From Alphaproteobacteria bacterium (GTDB taxonomy: Bacteria > Pseudomonadota > Alphaproteobacteria > Caulobacterales > Parvularculaceae): DNA of 7,140 bases. The notes below the pieces were generated by a model. That model saw only the letters and a list, made by a program, of their open reading frames with translations, made no database searches and was not told where the DNA came from. The translations under genes and the position numbers were made by a program. The stretch lies in assembly GCA_030428745.1 (NCBI GenBank), contig JAUIEG010000133.1, forward strand, positions 1-7,140. The letters are read 5' to 3'. Shown here piece by piece: positions 1 to 5,427 of this stretch. The number at the start of each line of letters is the position of its first letter. Position 1 is the first letter of the stretch.

Positions 1-5
1 TCGGT

Positions 6-191
6 TTAGTCTTCCACCACCTCAACAAGGTGAGAAACCTTGCGGATCATGCCGCGCACAGCCGGCGTATCCTCAAGCTCGCGCTCGCGGCCGATCTTGT
101 TCAGACCGAGGCCGACCAGCGTCGCCCGTTGATCTTGCGGACGCCGGATAGGGCTGCCCGTCTGGCGGACTTTCAACATTTTCTTCGCCAT
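6..191 (-). CDS. rpmD: 50S ribosomal protein L30
   Basis: Small large-subunit protein that binds 23S rRNA. The 61-residue product matches the usual bacterial L30 length of about 60. The family pattern is visible: a first strand KMLKVRQTGSPIRR, then the conserved turn QRATLVGLGLNKIGRERELEDTP (residues 21-43), then VRGMIRKVSHLVEV at the end. Translation starts at an ATG 12 bases after the rpsE stop, with AAGGA overlapping that stop codon. The TAA stop lies at 6-8, leaving five bases before the window edge, where rplO is expected in the standard spc order. The gene is complete and unremarkable. L30 is one of the less universal ribosomal proteins, but its place between rpsE and rplO is classical. 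Confidence 0.97.
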   Translation of the reverse strand: MAKKMLKVRQTGSPIRRPQDQRATLVGLGLNKIGRERELEDTPAVRGMIRKVSHLVEVVED

Positions 192-203
192 GACCTTGAT
201 CCT

Positions 204-791
204 TTAAGCAGCAGCGTCAGCCGCATCGGCGGCGGGGCCGCGAGCGGAAAGAATATCGGAAACCTTCTTGCCGCGCTTGGCCGCCATCGTCCGCGGGCTC
301 TGCTGGTTCTGGAGCGCATTCACCGTGGCGCGCACCATGTTGTAAGGGTTCGATGAGCCGATCGATTTTGCGACGACATCCTGAACGCCAAGCGTTTCAA
401 AGATCGCACGCATGGGACCGCCGGCGATAATGCCGGTGCCCGGAGGGGCCGAACGCAGAACAACCTTGCCTGCGCCCCAACGGCCTGCGCCGTCATGATG
501 CAGCGTGCGGCCTTCGCGAAGCGGCACGCGCACGAGATTGCGCTTGGCTTCCTGGGTGGCTTTGCGGATCGCTTCCGGCACTTCGCGGGCCTTGCCCTTG
601 CCGAAACCGACGCGGCCTTTCTGATCGCCAACGACGACGAGCGCGGCGAAACCGAAGTTCTTGCCGCCCTTCACCACCTTAGCGACGCGGTTGATTGCAA
701 CGAGCTTGTCGACGAATTCGTCGCGCTCTTCGCGATCGCCCCGGCCTCTGCCTTGTCCGCGTCCGCGGCCACGTCCTTCTTCACGCGCCAT
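204..791 (-). CDS. rpsE: 30S ribosomal protein S5, with RG-rich N-terminal extension
   Basis: Small-subunit protein at the mRNA entry channel, involved in decoding accuracy and mRNA unwinding. The 195-residue product has the double-stranded-RNA-binding-like N domain (about 25-90, including NRVAKVVKGGKNFGFAALVV, the loop where spectinomycin-resistance changes arise in other bacteria) and the C-terminal domain with GTGIIAGGPMRAIFETLGVQD and SIGSSNPYNMVRAT (about 118-156). The ATG at 791 is chosen because GGGAG (799-803) sits 7 bases upstream. A TTG two codons earlier would lie one base from that site. Residues 6-18 are a run of GRG repeats, longer than the E. coli protein has there. The C-terminus ends in an Ala/Asp-rich tail (about 184-195). 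The gap from rplR is 11 bases and the gap to rpmD is 12. Confidence 0.97.
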   Translation of the reverse strand: MAREEGRGRGRGQGRGRGDREERDEFVDKLVAINRVAKVVKGGKNFGFAALVVVGDQKGRVGFGKGKAREVPEAIRKATQEAKRNLVRVPLREGRTLHHDGAGRWGAGKVVLRSAPPGTGIIAGGPMRAIFETLGVQDVVAKSIGSSNPYNMVRATVNALQNQQSPRTMAAKRGKKVSDILSARGPAADAADAAA

Positions 792-798
792 CTTCAAA

Positions 799-803
799 CT
801 CCC
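799..803 (-). promoter_or_regulatory. Shine-Dalgarno that fixes the rpsE start
   Basis: GGGAG on the minus strand, immediately following and touching the rplR TAG stop (803-805). It lies 7 bases before the ATG at 791 but only one base before the in-frame TTG at 797, so it supports the ATG start and rejects the longer reading. Confidence 0.8.
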
Positions 804-1156
804 TAGAAATTGAGGCCGGCTTCGCGCGCGGCGTCCGCAAGCGCTTTCACCCGACCGTGAAACATGTAGCCGCCGCGATCAAACACGACGTCCTTGACGC
901 CGGCTTTGACGGCGCGATCGGCGAGCACTTTGCCAACTTTCGCCGCAGAGTCCTTGTCCGAACCCTTGCCGAAATCCTTCTCAAGCGAAGAAGCCGACGC
1001 GAGAGTCTTTCCCTGCGCATCATCGATGATCTGCGCCGAGATGTTTTTCGACGAACGGAACACCGACAGGCGCGGACGCGCAGTAGAGACGCGCTTGATC
1101 TTGCGGCGCGTACGACCCGCCCGTGAATCCTGTTGTTTTCTCTTTTGATCGGCCAT
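803..1156 (-). CDS. rplR: 50S ribosomal protein L18
   Basis: Large-subunit protein that binds 5S rRNA and, with L5, anchors it in the central protuberance. The 117-residue product has the expected basic N-terminal arm (KRKQQDSRAGRTRRKIKR), the core strand RPRLSVFRSSKNISAQIIDD (28-46) and the diagnostic C-terminal block DVVFDRGGYMFHGRVKALAD (89-108) ending REAGLNF. The length matches bacterial L18. The ATG at 1154-1156 is preceded by AGAGGA in the 24-base gap after rplF. The TAG stop abuts the rpsE ribosome-binding site, so translation of the two is probably coupled. A Gly/Lys/Asp-rich loop (60-70) is a common variable region. Confidence 0.97.
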   Translation of the reverse strand: MADQKRKQQDSRAGRTRRKIKRVSTARPRLSVFRSSKNISAQIIDDAQGKTLASASSLEKDFGKGSDKDSAAKVGKVLADRAVKAGVKDVVFDRGGYMFHGRVKALADAAREAGLNF

Positions 1157-1180
1157 TGCCCGATTTCCTCTAGCGAAGCG

Positions 1181-1714
1181 TTACTTCTTCTTGCCTTCCT
1201 TACGGAAGATGAATTCGTCAGCGTATTTCACGCCTTTGCCTTTGTAGGGCTCCGGCGGACGGAACGCGCGGATCTCCGCGGCGGCCTGTCCGACCTTTTG
1301 CTTATCGATGCCGGAAACGATGATTTCCGTCGGCTTTGGCGCCGCAAGCTTGACGCCGTCCGGGGCCGGATAGTCGATATCGTGACTATAGCCGAGCGCC
1401 AGCGAAAGAGCCGTGCCCTTCATTTGCGCGCGATAACCAACGCCAACCAGCTCAAGGGTCTTGGTGAACTCGGTGGCGACGCCGTCGAACATATTCGAAA
1501 TCTGCGTGCGGCTCATACCCCAGAGCGACCGCGCAGGTTTCGAATTATTGACCGGCTTGACCGTAAGTTCTTCGTTTTCGAGCGCGACCGTGCACAGATC
1601 GTTGACGACGAAATTGAGTTCGCCTTTCGGACCTTTCGCAGTCACCGACTGGCCGTCGACCGTTACGGTCACGCCCTTCGGCACGGGGATCGCTTTTTTA
1701 CCGATGCGGGACAT
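1181..1714 (-). CDS. rplF: 50S ribosomal protein L6
   Basis: Large-subunit protein near the sarcin-ricin loop and the elongation-factor binding site. The 177-residue product has the full two-domain L6 architecture. The N-terminal repeat begins MSRIGKKAIPVPKGVTV. A linker helix carries TRTQ-like SRTQISNMFDGV (68-79). The second repeat contains LVGVGYRAQMKG (89-100) and LALGYSHDI. The family signature PEPYKGKGVKY lies at 154-164, followed by a Lys-rich end. The length matches E. coli L6 (177). The ATG at 1712-1714 lies 17 bases after the rpsH stop, with GGGAG in the gap. Nothing is truncated or unusual. Confidence 0.98.
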   Translation of the reverse strand: MSRIGKKAIPVPKGVTVTVDGQSVTAKGPKGELNFVVNDLCTVALENEELTVKPVNNSKPARSLWGMSRTQISNMFDGVATEFTKTLELVGVGYRAQMKGTALSLALGYSHDIDYPAPDGVKLAAPKPTEIIVSGIDKQKVGQAAAEIRAFRPPEPYKGKGVKYADEFIFRKEGKKK

Positions 1715-1731
1715 CTATCTCGCTCCCAGCC

Positions 1732-2130
1732 TTAGTAAACTTCGCAGAGCACTTCGCCGCCAACATTGGCGTCGCGCGCAGCTGCATCAGACATGACGCC
1801 CTTCGGCGTCGAAACAATCGAAATGCCGAGACCGTTGCGAACGGACCCGAGATCGCGAACCGAAGAATAAACCCGGCGACCGGGCTTGGAGACGCGCTTG
1901 ATCTTCTGGATCACAGGCGCGCCTTCGTAATATTTCAGCTCGACTTCAAAGCTCGGCTTTTCGCCGTCCTTTTCGATGCGCGAATAGCCACGGATGTAGC
2001 CTTCGGCCTCAAGTACGTCGAGCAGCCAGCCGCGCAGCTTCGAGGCCGGAACGCTCATGGTCGAATGCCGGCGCATCTGCGCATTGCGGATGCGGGTGAT
2101 CAAATCGCCGACGGGATCATTGATAGCCAT
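1732..2130 (-). CDS. rpsH: 30S ribosomal protein S8
   Basis: Small-subunit primary binder of 16S rRNA helix 21 and central-domain assembly protein. In E. coli S8 also represses spc-operon translation by binding mRNA near the rplE start. That is family knowledge, and I could not confirm a binding site here. The 132-residue product starts MAINDPVGDLITRIRNAQ and has the basic patch VIQKIKRVSKPGRRVY (73-88). It carries the S8 signature SIVSTPKGVMSDAAAR (104-119), which contacts the rRNA, and ends GGEVLCEVY. The ATG at 2128-2130 follows GGGAG in a 16-base gap after rpsN. Length is normal for the family (about 130). Confidence 0.98.
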   Translation of the reverse strand: MAINDPVGDLITRIRNAQMRRHSTMSVPASKLRGWLLDVLEAEGYIRGYSRIEKDGEKPSFEVELKYYEGAPVIQKIKRVSKPGRRVYSSVRDLGSVRNGLGISIVSTPKGVMSDAAARDANVGGEVLCEVY

Positions 2131-2146
2131 TGTTCTACAGGCTCCC

Positions 2147-2452
2147 TTACCAGCTTGACTTCACGAGGCCCGGGATCAACCCGGCCGAACCCAGTTGACG
2201 CAGCGCGATGCGCGACATCTTGAGCTTGCGGTAGTAGCCGCGCGGACGGCCGCTCACCAGGCAGCGATTGCGGATGCGCGTCTTAGAGGAGTTGCGCGGA
2301 AGCTCTGCGAGCTTGAGCGCGGCCATGAAGCGTTCCTCGCCGGACTGCTCCTGATCCCTGATGATCGCTTTCAGCCGGTTGCGTTTGGACTCAAACTTTT
2401 TCGCCATGCGGCGGCGTTTGAGATCGCGCTCGACCATTGATTTCTTCGCCAT
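2147..2452 (-). CDS. rpsN: 30S ribosomal protein S14, zinc-independent (C-) long form
   Basis: Small-subunit head protein in the 3' domain of 16S rRNA, next to S3, S10 and S19. The 101-residue product is the long form. It has a helical basic N-half (MAKKSMVERDLKRRRMAKKF), then ELPRNSSKTRIRNRCLVSGRPRG in sequence from about 50, and ends GLVKSSW. Only one cysteine (C64) is present, so the CXXC...CXXC zinc ribbon of the short S14 paralogue is absent. This indicates the C- type, which does not need zinc. The ATG at 2450-2452 has a strong AAGGAG (2458-2463) 5 bases upstream. The 58-base gap before it is one of the two longest in the window. Confidence 0.98.
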   Translation of the reverse strand: MAKKSMVERDLKRRRMAKKFESKRNRLKAIIRDQEQSGEERFMAALKLAELPRNSSKTRIRNRCLVSGRPRGYYRKLKMSRIALRQLGSAGLIPGLVKSSW

Positions 2453-2457
2453 GTATT

Positions 2458-2463
2458 CTCCTT
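2458..2463 (-). promoter_or_regulatory. Shine-Dalgarno for rpsN
   Basis: AAGGAG on the minus strand, 5 bases before the rpsN ATG and about 47 bases after the rplE stop. Ribosomes finishing rplE are too far away for simple stop-start coupling, so rpsN probably initiates on its own from this strong site. Confidence 0.75.
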
Positions 2464-2510
2464 CTCAAGCCGGTTTCCGCGGACCTCGCAGACCCTGCCC
2501 AATGCCTTTC

Positions 2511-3071
2511 TTATTTCCTGAACGGGAAGTTGAATTCCCGAAGAAGCTCGCGCGCCTCGTCGTCATTGCCGGCGGTCGTGCAAACGATGATGTCCATGCC
2601 CCGGATCTTGTCGACCTTGTCGTAGTCGATTTCCGGAAACACGATGTGTTCTTTCAGACCGAGCGCGTAATTGCCGCGTCCGTCAAAACTCTTGGCGTTG
2701 AGGCCGCGAAAGTCCCGTACGCGCGGCAGCGCGATGGTGATGAGACGATCGAGAAATTCGAACATGCGGTCCTTGCGGAGCGTCACCTTCGCGCCAACCG
2801 CCATGCCTTCGCGCAGCTTGAAGCCGGCGATGGATTTCTTGGCCTTGGTGACGACCGGGCGCTGACCGGCGATCAGCGTGAGATCCGCCATGGCCGCATC
2901 AACCGCCTTACGGTCGTTCACAGCGTCGCCAACGCCCATATTGATCACGATCTTGTCGAGCGACGGCATCATCATCGGGTTCGAATATTTGAACTTGTCG
3001 TTCATTTTCGAACGGATGGTGTCGCGATAAAGCGTCTTCAGACGCGGTTCATATGATTGAGCTTCAGCCAT
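2511..3071 (-). CDS. rplE: 50S ribosomal protein L5
   Basis: Large-subunit central-protuberance protein that binds 5S rRNA with L18 and touches the P-site tRNA and S13. The 186-residue product has the N-terminal helix (YEPRLKTLYRDTIRSKM) and the strand KIVINMGVGDAV (40-51). The L5 signature lies around LTLIAGQRPVVTKAKKSIAG (64-83). It continues with FREG-like KLREGMAVGAKVTLR (85-99) and RDFRGLNAKSFDGRGNYALG (119-138). Length is close to the family norm (about 180). The ATG at 3071 is chosen because homologues start near here and GAGG (3078-3081) lies 6 bases upstream. An upstream in-frame GTG at 3137 would add 22 residues wholly inside rplX and is rejected. The gene overlaps the rplX end by 8 bases, which suggests translational coupling. 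Confidence 0.97.
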   Translation of the reverse strand: MAEAQSYEPRLKTLYRDTIRSKMNDKFKYSNPMMMPSLDKIVINMGVGDAVNDRKAVDAAMADLTLIAGQRPVVTKAKKSIAGFKLREGMAVGAKVTLRKDRMFEFLDRLITIALPRVRDFRGLNAKSFDGRGNYALGLKEHIVFPEIDYDKVDKIRGMDIIVCTTAGNDDEARELLREFNFPFRK

Positions 3072-3378
3072 CGATAACCTCACCCGACGCTTTCGCGACG
3101 CGCACTTTCTTTCCATCTTCAATCTTGAAGCCGACACGGGTCGGTTTGCCGGTCGACGGATCTTTCAGCGCCACATTGGAAACATGGATCGATGTTTCAC
3201 GCGTGATGATCCCGCCTTCTTGTTGCGGCGTTTGCTTCTGGTGCTTCTTGATCAGATTGACGCCGCGCACGACCACGCGGTCGGCTTTCGGCATGACCTG
3301 AATAACTTCACCTTCAGCGCCCCGGTCCTTGCCGGCGAGCACGACGACCTTGTCGCCCTTTTTGATCTTCGCAGCCAT
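3064..3378 (-). CDS. rplX: 50S ribosomal protein L24
   Basis: Assembly-initiating large-subunit protein that binds the 5' end of 23S rRNA and lies near the tunnel exit. The 104-residue product has the N-terminal KOW motif (KIKKGDKVVVLAGKDRGAEG, about 4-23), then VRGVNLIKKHQKQ (37-49), the conserved GGIITRETSIHVSNVAL (55-71) and a C-terminal VGFKIEDGKKVRVAKASGEVI segment. Length matches E. coli L24 (104). The start codon shares its A with the rplN stop (TAATG), and the GGAGG site lies inside the last codons of rplN. The TGA stop (3064-3066) falls inside the first codons of rplE. Both junctions are typical of translationally coupled genes. Confidence 0.98.
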   Translation of the reverse strand: MAAKIKKGDKVVVLAGKDRGAEGEVIQVMPKADRVVVRGVNLIKKHQKQTPQQEGGIITRETSIHVSNVALKDPSTGKPTRVGFKIEDGKKVRVAKASGEVIDG

Positions 3379-3746
3379 TACAGCACCTCCGGCGCAAGCG
3401 ACACGATCTTCATGTGCTTGGCGGCGCGCAGTTCGCGAGTCACCGGGCCAAAGATACGCGTGCCGATCGGCTCTTTATTGTTATTGATAAGGACAGCGGC
3501 GTTGCGGTCGAACCGGATCACCGAGCCGTCCTTGCGCTTGATGTCTTTCGCGGTGCGCACGACCACGGCCTTCATGACCTGGCCTTTTTTCACGCGGCCG
3601 CGCGGAATCGCTTCCTTCACCGACACGACGATAATGTCGCCGACGCCGGCATATTTACGTTTCGCGCCGCCAAGCACCTTGATGCACTGAACGCGCTTTG
3701 CGCCGGAATTATCGGCGACGTCCAAATTTGATTGCATCTGGATCAT
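3378..3746 (-). CDS. rplN: 50S ribosomal protein L14
   Basis: Large-subunit interface protein forming bridge B8 with 16S rRNA, and the first gene of the classical spc operon. The 122-residue product is one of the best conserved in the window. It begins MIQMQSNLDVADNSGAKRVQ and contains KEAIPRGRVKKGQV (44-57). The L14 signature spans about 60-87 (AVVVRTAKDIKRKDGS then RFDRNAAVLI), followed by GTRIFGPVTRELR (95-107). The length is exactly the usual 122. The ATG has AGGAGG (3753-3758) 6 bases upstream, the strongest ribosome-binding site seen here. A 65-base spacer with two hairpins separates it from rpsQ, the expected position of the S10/spc operon border. The stop overlaps the rplX start. Confidence 0.98.
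   Translation of the reverse strand: MIQMQSNLDVADNSGAKRVQCIKVLGGAKRKYAGVGDIIVVSVKEAIPRGRVKKGQVMKAVVVRTAKDIKRKDGSVIRFDRNAAVLINNNKEPIGTRIFGPVTRELRAAKHMKIVSLAPEVL
3386..3390 (-). promoter_or_regulatory. Shine-Dalgarno for rplX inside rplN
   Basis: GGAGG on the minus strand, coding for part of the Pro-Glu-Val end of L14, 7 bases before the rplX ATG. It shows that initiation of rplX depends on sequence within the upstream gene, in keeping with the TAATG overlap. Confidence 0.75.
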
Positions 3747-3752
3747 GGTGAT

Positions 3753-3758
3753 CCTCCT
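3753..3758 (-). promoter_or_regulatory. Strong Shine-Dalgarno for rplN
   Basis: AGGAGG on the minus strand, 6 bases before the rplN ATG. It lies four bases downstream (in mRNA) of a short GC hairpin, so its accessibility could be affected by that structure. That effect is an inference. Confidence 0.8.
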
Positions 3759-3761
3759 GAT

Positions 3762-3775
3762 GGGCCCTCAGGCCC
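3762..3775 (-). other. Short GC hairpin upstream of the rplN ribosome-binding site
   Basis: A perfect 5-bp inverted repeat: GGGCC, a four-base loop (TGAG on the minus strand), GGCCC. It lies directly before the rplN Shine-Dalgarno. No T-run follows it in the direction of transcription, so it is not a standard intrinsic terminator. It may be a leader structure, or it may be chance in GC-rich DNA. Confidence 0.45.
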
Positions 3776-3788
3776 CGCTTCACTCTTT

Positions 3789-3809
3789 CCACCCGCGACT
3801 TGCGGGCGG
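3789..3809 (-). other. 8-bp hairpin just after the rpsQ stop (S10/spc boundary)
   Basis: On the minus strand, CCGCCCGC, loop AAGTC, GCGGGTGG forms an 8-bp stem with one G-U wobble. On the plus strand the same position is an A-C mismatch, so the fold is better in the mRNA of this operon. It begins 2 bases after the rpsQ TAA and is followed by AAAGAGTGAAG rather than a T-run. It is therefore not a canonical terminator. Plausible roles are 3'-end protection of the S10 message, an attenuation or processing point, or none. Confidence 0.5.
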
Positions 3810-3811
3810 GC

Positions 3812-4054
3812 TTAACCTTTTGACCCGAGGCCGATGACTTCCCAGCGTTTCAGCTTGGATTTCGGCGCGCATTCCTGAATGCGGACGAGATCGCCGACCT
3901 TGTATTTGTTTTCCGCATCATGTGCGTGAAAACGATTGGAACGGCGAACAACTTTCTTGAACAGCGGGTGTGTGAACATACGCTCGACATTCACGACCAC
4001 TGTCTTTTCGCCTTTGTCGCTCACCACGGAGCCTTGCAGAATGCGTTTTGGCAT
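3812..4054 (-). CDS. rpsQ: 30S ribosomal protein S17
   Basis: Small-subunit primary rRNA-binding protein with an OB fold, needed early in 30S body assembly. The 80-residue product shows the S17 pattern: MPKRILQGSVVSDKGEKTVV (1-20), then HPLFKKVVRRSNRFHAHDAE (29-48) and the signature region GDLVRIQECAPKSKLKRWEV (54-73). The signature position usually written as RP-[LI]-S-K reads APKSK here, a mild variant. Length is normal (about 80-85). The ATG at 4052-4054 lies 18 bases after the rpmC stop, with AGAGG in the gap. It is the last gene of the classical S10 operon and is followed by the 65-base hairpin-containing spacer. Confidence 0.97.
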   Translation of the reverse strand: MPKRILQGSVVSDKGEKTVVVNVERMFTHPLFKKVVRRSNRFHAHDAENKYKVGDLVRIQECAPKSKLKRWEVIGLGSKG

Positions 4055-4072
4055 TACTTTCGCCTCTTATCC

Positions 4073-4267
4073 TTAGTTCGCCCGGGTTTTTTCGCCGAGA
4101 ATGGTTTTGATCCGGGCGATGTCCTTGCGCACTTCGCCGATCCGTGCGGTTTTTTCGAGCTGACCCGACGCTTTTTGAAAGCGCAGGTTAAACTGTTCGC
4201 GCTTGAGCTGGAGGAGACGATCCTTCAGTTCATCGGCGGTCATATCGCGTGCTTCGCTGGCGTTCAT
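4073..4267 (-). CDS. rpmC: 50S ribosomal protein L29
   Basis: Small helical large-subunit protein near the tunnel exit, beside L23, where nascent-chain factors dock. The 64-residue product is almost all helix-forming. It has an N-terminal helix ending in the conserved ADELKDRLLQLKREQFNLRF (11-30), a turn KASGQLEKTARI and a second helix GEVRKDIARIKTILGE (44-59). Length matches the family (about 60-70). The ATG at 4265-4267 has AAGGAG 7 bases upstream, built on the rplP stop codon (TAAGGAG), which suggests that rplP termination and rpmC initiation are linked. The small size and low complexity make it easy to miss, but its position between rplP and rpsQ is diagnostic. Confidence 0.97.
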   Translation of the reverse strand: MNASEARDMTADELKDRLLQLKREQFNLRFQKASGQLEKTARIGEVRKDIARIKTILGEKTRAN

Positions 4268-4274
4268 GACTGAT

Positions 4275-4280
4275 CTCCTT
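4275..4280 (-). promoter_or_regulatory. Shine-Dalgarno for rpmC overlapping the rplP stop
   Basis: AAGGAG on the minus strand, whose first two bases are the last two of the rplP TAA. It is 7 bases before the rpmC ATG. Confidence 0.75.
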
Positions 4281-4692
4281 ACTCACCGATGCGCGTAACG
4301 ATGCGCGTCTTGATCGGCAGCTTCGCCGCGCCAAGCGCCAGCGCCTCGCGGGCGATGTCGTCCGGCACGCCGTCAAGTTCAAACATGATGCGGCCCGGCT
4401 TCACTCTCGCGGCCCAGTATTCAACCGAGCCCTTACCCTTACCCATGCGCACTTCAGTCGGCTTTTTCGACACCGGCACATCCGGGAAAATGCGAATCCA
4501 CACACGGCCCTGACGCTTCATGGCGCGGGTGATGGCCCGGCGCGTGGCTTCGATCTGGCGCGAGGTCACGCGCTCCGGCTCCATGGCTTTAAGACCATGG
4601 GATCCGAAGTTCAGATCCGTACCGCCTTTTGCGGCGCCCTTGATGCGCCCTTTGTGCATCTTGCGGAATTTTGTTCTTTTAGGCTGCAGCAT
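4279..4692 (-). CDS. rplP: 50S ribosomal protein L16
   Basis: Large-subunit protein lining the A-site tRNA elbow and close to the peptidyl-transferase centre, incorporated late in assembly. The 137-residue product begins with the hallmark MLQPKRTKFRKMHKGR. It continues with NFGSHGLKAMEPERVTSRQI (28-47), RAITRAMKRQGRVWIRIFPD (52-71) and the loop VRMGKGKGSVEYWAARVKPG (81-100), and ends AAKLPIKTRIVTR. Arg82 aligns with E. coli Arg81, the residue hydroxylated by the oxygenase YcfD/RoxA in that species. Whether it is modified here is unknown. The ATG follows GGAG in a 30-base gap after rpsC, and length is normal (136-137). Confidence 0.98.
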   Translation of the reverse strand: MLQPKRTKFRKMHKGRIKGAAKGGTDLNFGSHGLKAMEPERVTSRQIEATRRAITRAMKRQGRVWIRIFPDVPVSKKPTEVRMGKGKGSVEYWAARVKPGRIMFELDGVPDDIAREALALGAAKLPIKTRIVTRIGE

Positions 4693-4722
4693 GACTGGCT
4701 CGCTCCAAAATCCTTCTTCGCG

Positions 4723-5427
4723 CTAGTTGTTGCGCTGCTGATGACCGACGCCGCCCGTCTGGGCTTCGATCAACCGCTTTTCCTGACCCATGGGGTCATG
4801 TTCCATAATCTCGCCCTTGAAGATCCAGACCTTGACGCCGATGGCGCCGTAGGTCGTCTGGGCGGTCGCGACGCCGTAATCGATGTCAGCGCGCAGCGTA
4901 TGCAGCGGCACGCGGCCTTCGCGATACCATTCCATCCGCGCGATCTCAGCGCCGCCGAGACGACCGGAGACGTTGACGCGAATGCCGAGGGCGCCCATGC
5001 GCTGAGCTGTCTGCATGGCGCGCTTCATGGCGCGGCGGAACGCAACGCGGCGCTCAAGCTGTTGCGCGATGTTCTCTGCGACGAGGGTGGCATCGATTTC
5101 CGGCTTGCGGATCTCGACGATATTGAGAACCGTTTCCGACGACGAAAGCTTCGACAGTTCCTGACGCAGCTTCTCGATGTCGGCGCCTTTTTTGCCGATT
5201 ACAACACCCGGACGCGCGGTGTAGATCGTCACGCGGCACTTTTTGTGCGGACGTTCAATCACGATGCGCGACACGCCAGCCTGCTGAAGGCGCTTTTCCA
5301 GATATTTCCGGATCGCAAGGTCTTCATGCAGCAAGTCGCCATAGGCGGCTTTACCGGCGAACCAGCGCGAGTCCCAGGTACGGTTGATACCGAGGCGCAG
5401 GCCGATTGGGTTGACTTTCTGGCCCAT
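4723..5427 (-). CDS. rpsC: 30S ribosomal protein S3
   Basis: Small-subunit head protein at the mRNA entry tunnel. The 234-residue product starts MGQKVNPIGLRLGINRTWDS. It has the type II KH domain with its nucleic-acid loop GVVIGKKGADI (74-84), and the C-terminal domain with SGRLGGAEIARMEWYREGRV (154-173) and GVKVWIFKGEI (197-207). Arg131, Arg132 and Lys135, the positions linked to mRNA helicase activity in E. coli S3, are all present at the same numbering. Length is normal (233 in E. coli). The start codon shares one base with the rplV stop (TAATG), so ribosomes probably pass directly from rplV. The short C-terminal tail (VGHQQRNN) is variable across the family. Confidence 0.98.
   Translation of the reverse strand: MGQKVNPIGLRLGINRTWDSRWFAGKAAYGDLLHEDLAIRKYLEKRLQQAGVSRIVIERPHKKCRVTIYTARPGVVIGKKGADIEKLRQELSKLSSSETVLNIVEIRKPEIDATLVAENIAQQLERRVAFRRAMKRAMQTAQRMGALGIRVNVSGRLGGAEIARMEWYREGRVPLHTLRADIDYGVATAQTTYGAIGVKVWIFKGEIMEHDPMGQEKRLIEAQTGGVGHQQRNN

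Noticed and set aside
792..797. A TTG start giving S5 two extra residues.
   Set aside because: It is only one base from the GGGAG ribosome-binding site, while the ATG at 791 has the proper 7-base spacing.
1133..1735. A 200-codon open frame on the plus strand opposite rplF.
   Set aside because: It has the same character as the other antisense frames: complete overlap with rplF and no recognisable protein features.
2361..3056. A 231-codon open frame on the plus strand opposite rplE and rpsN.
   Set aside because: It is an antisense shadow of conserved genes, has no recognisable domain, and would need a separate plus-strand promoter that is not apparent.
3072..3137. A 22-residue N-terminal extension of L5 starting at an in-frame GTG.
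   Set aside because: It would lie entirely inside rplX and reads as a basic, non-L5-like sequence. The ATG at 3071 has its own GAGG site and matches the family start.
4581..4600. Two CCATGG palindromes eight bases apart that could pair as a 6-bp hairpin.
   Set aside because: They sit within conserved L16 codons (His-Gly-Leu-Lys-Ala-Met-Glu). The identical six-base palindromes are readily explained by coding constraint and chance.
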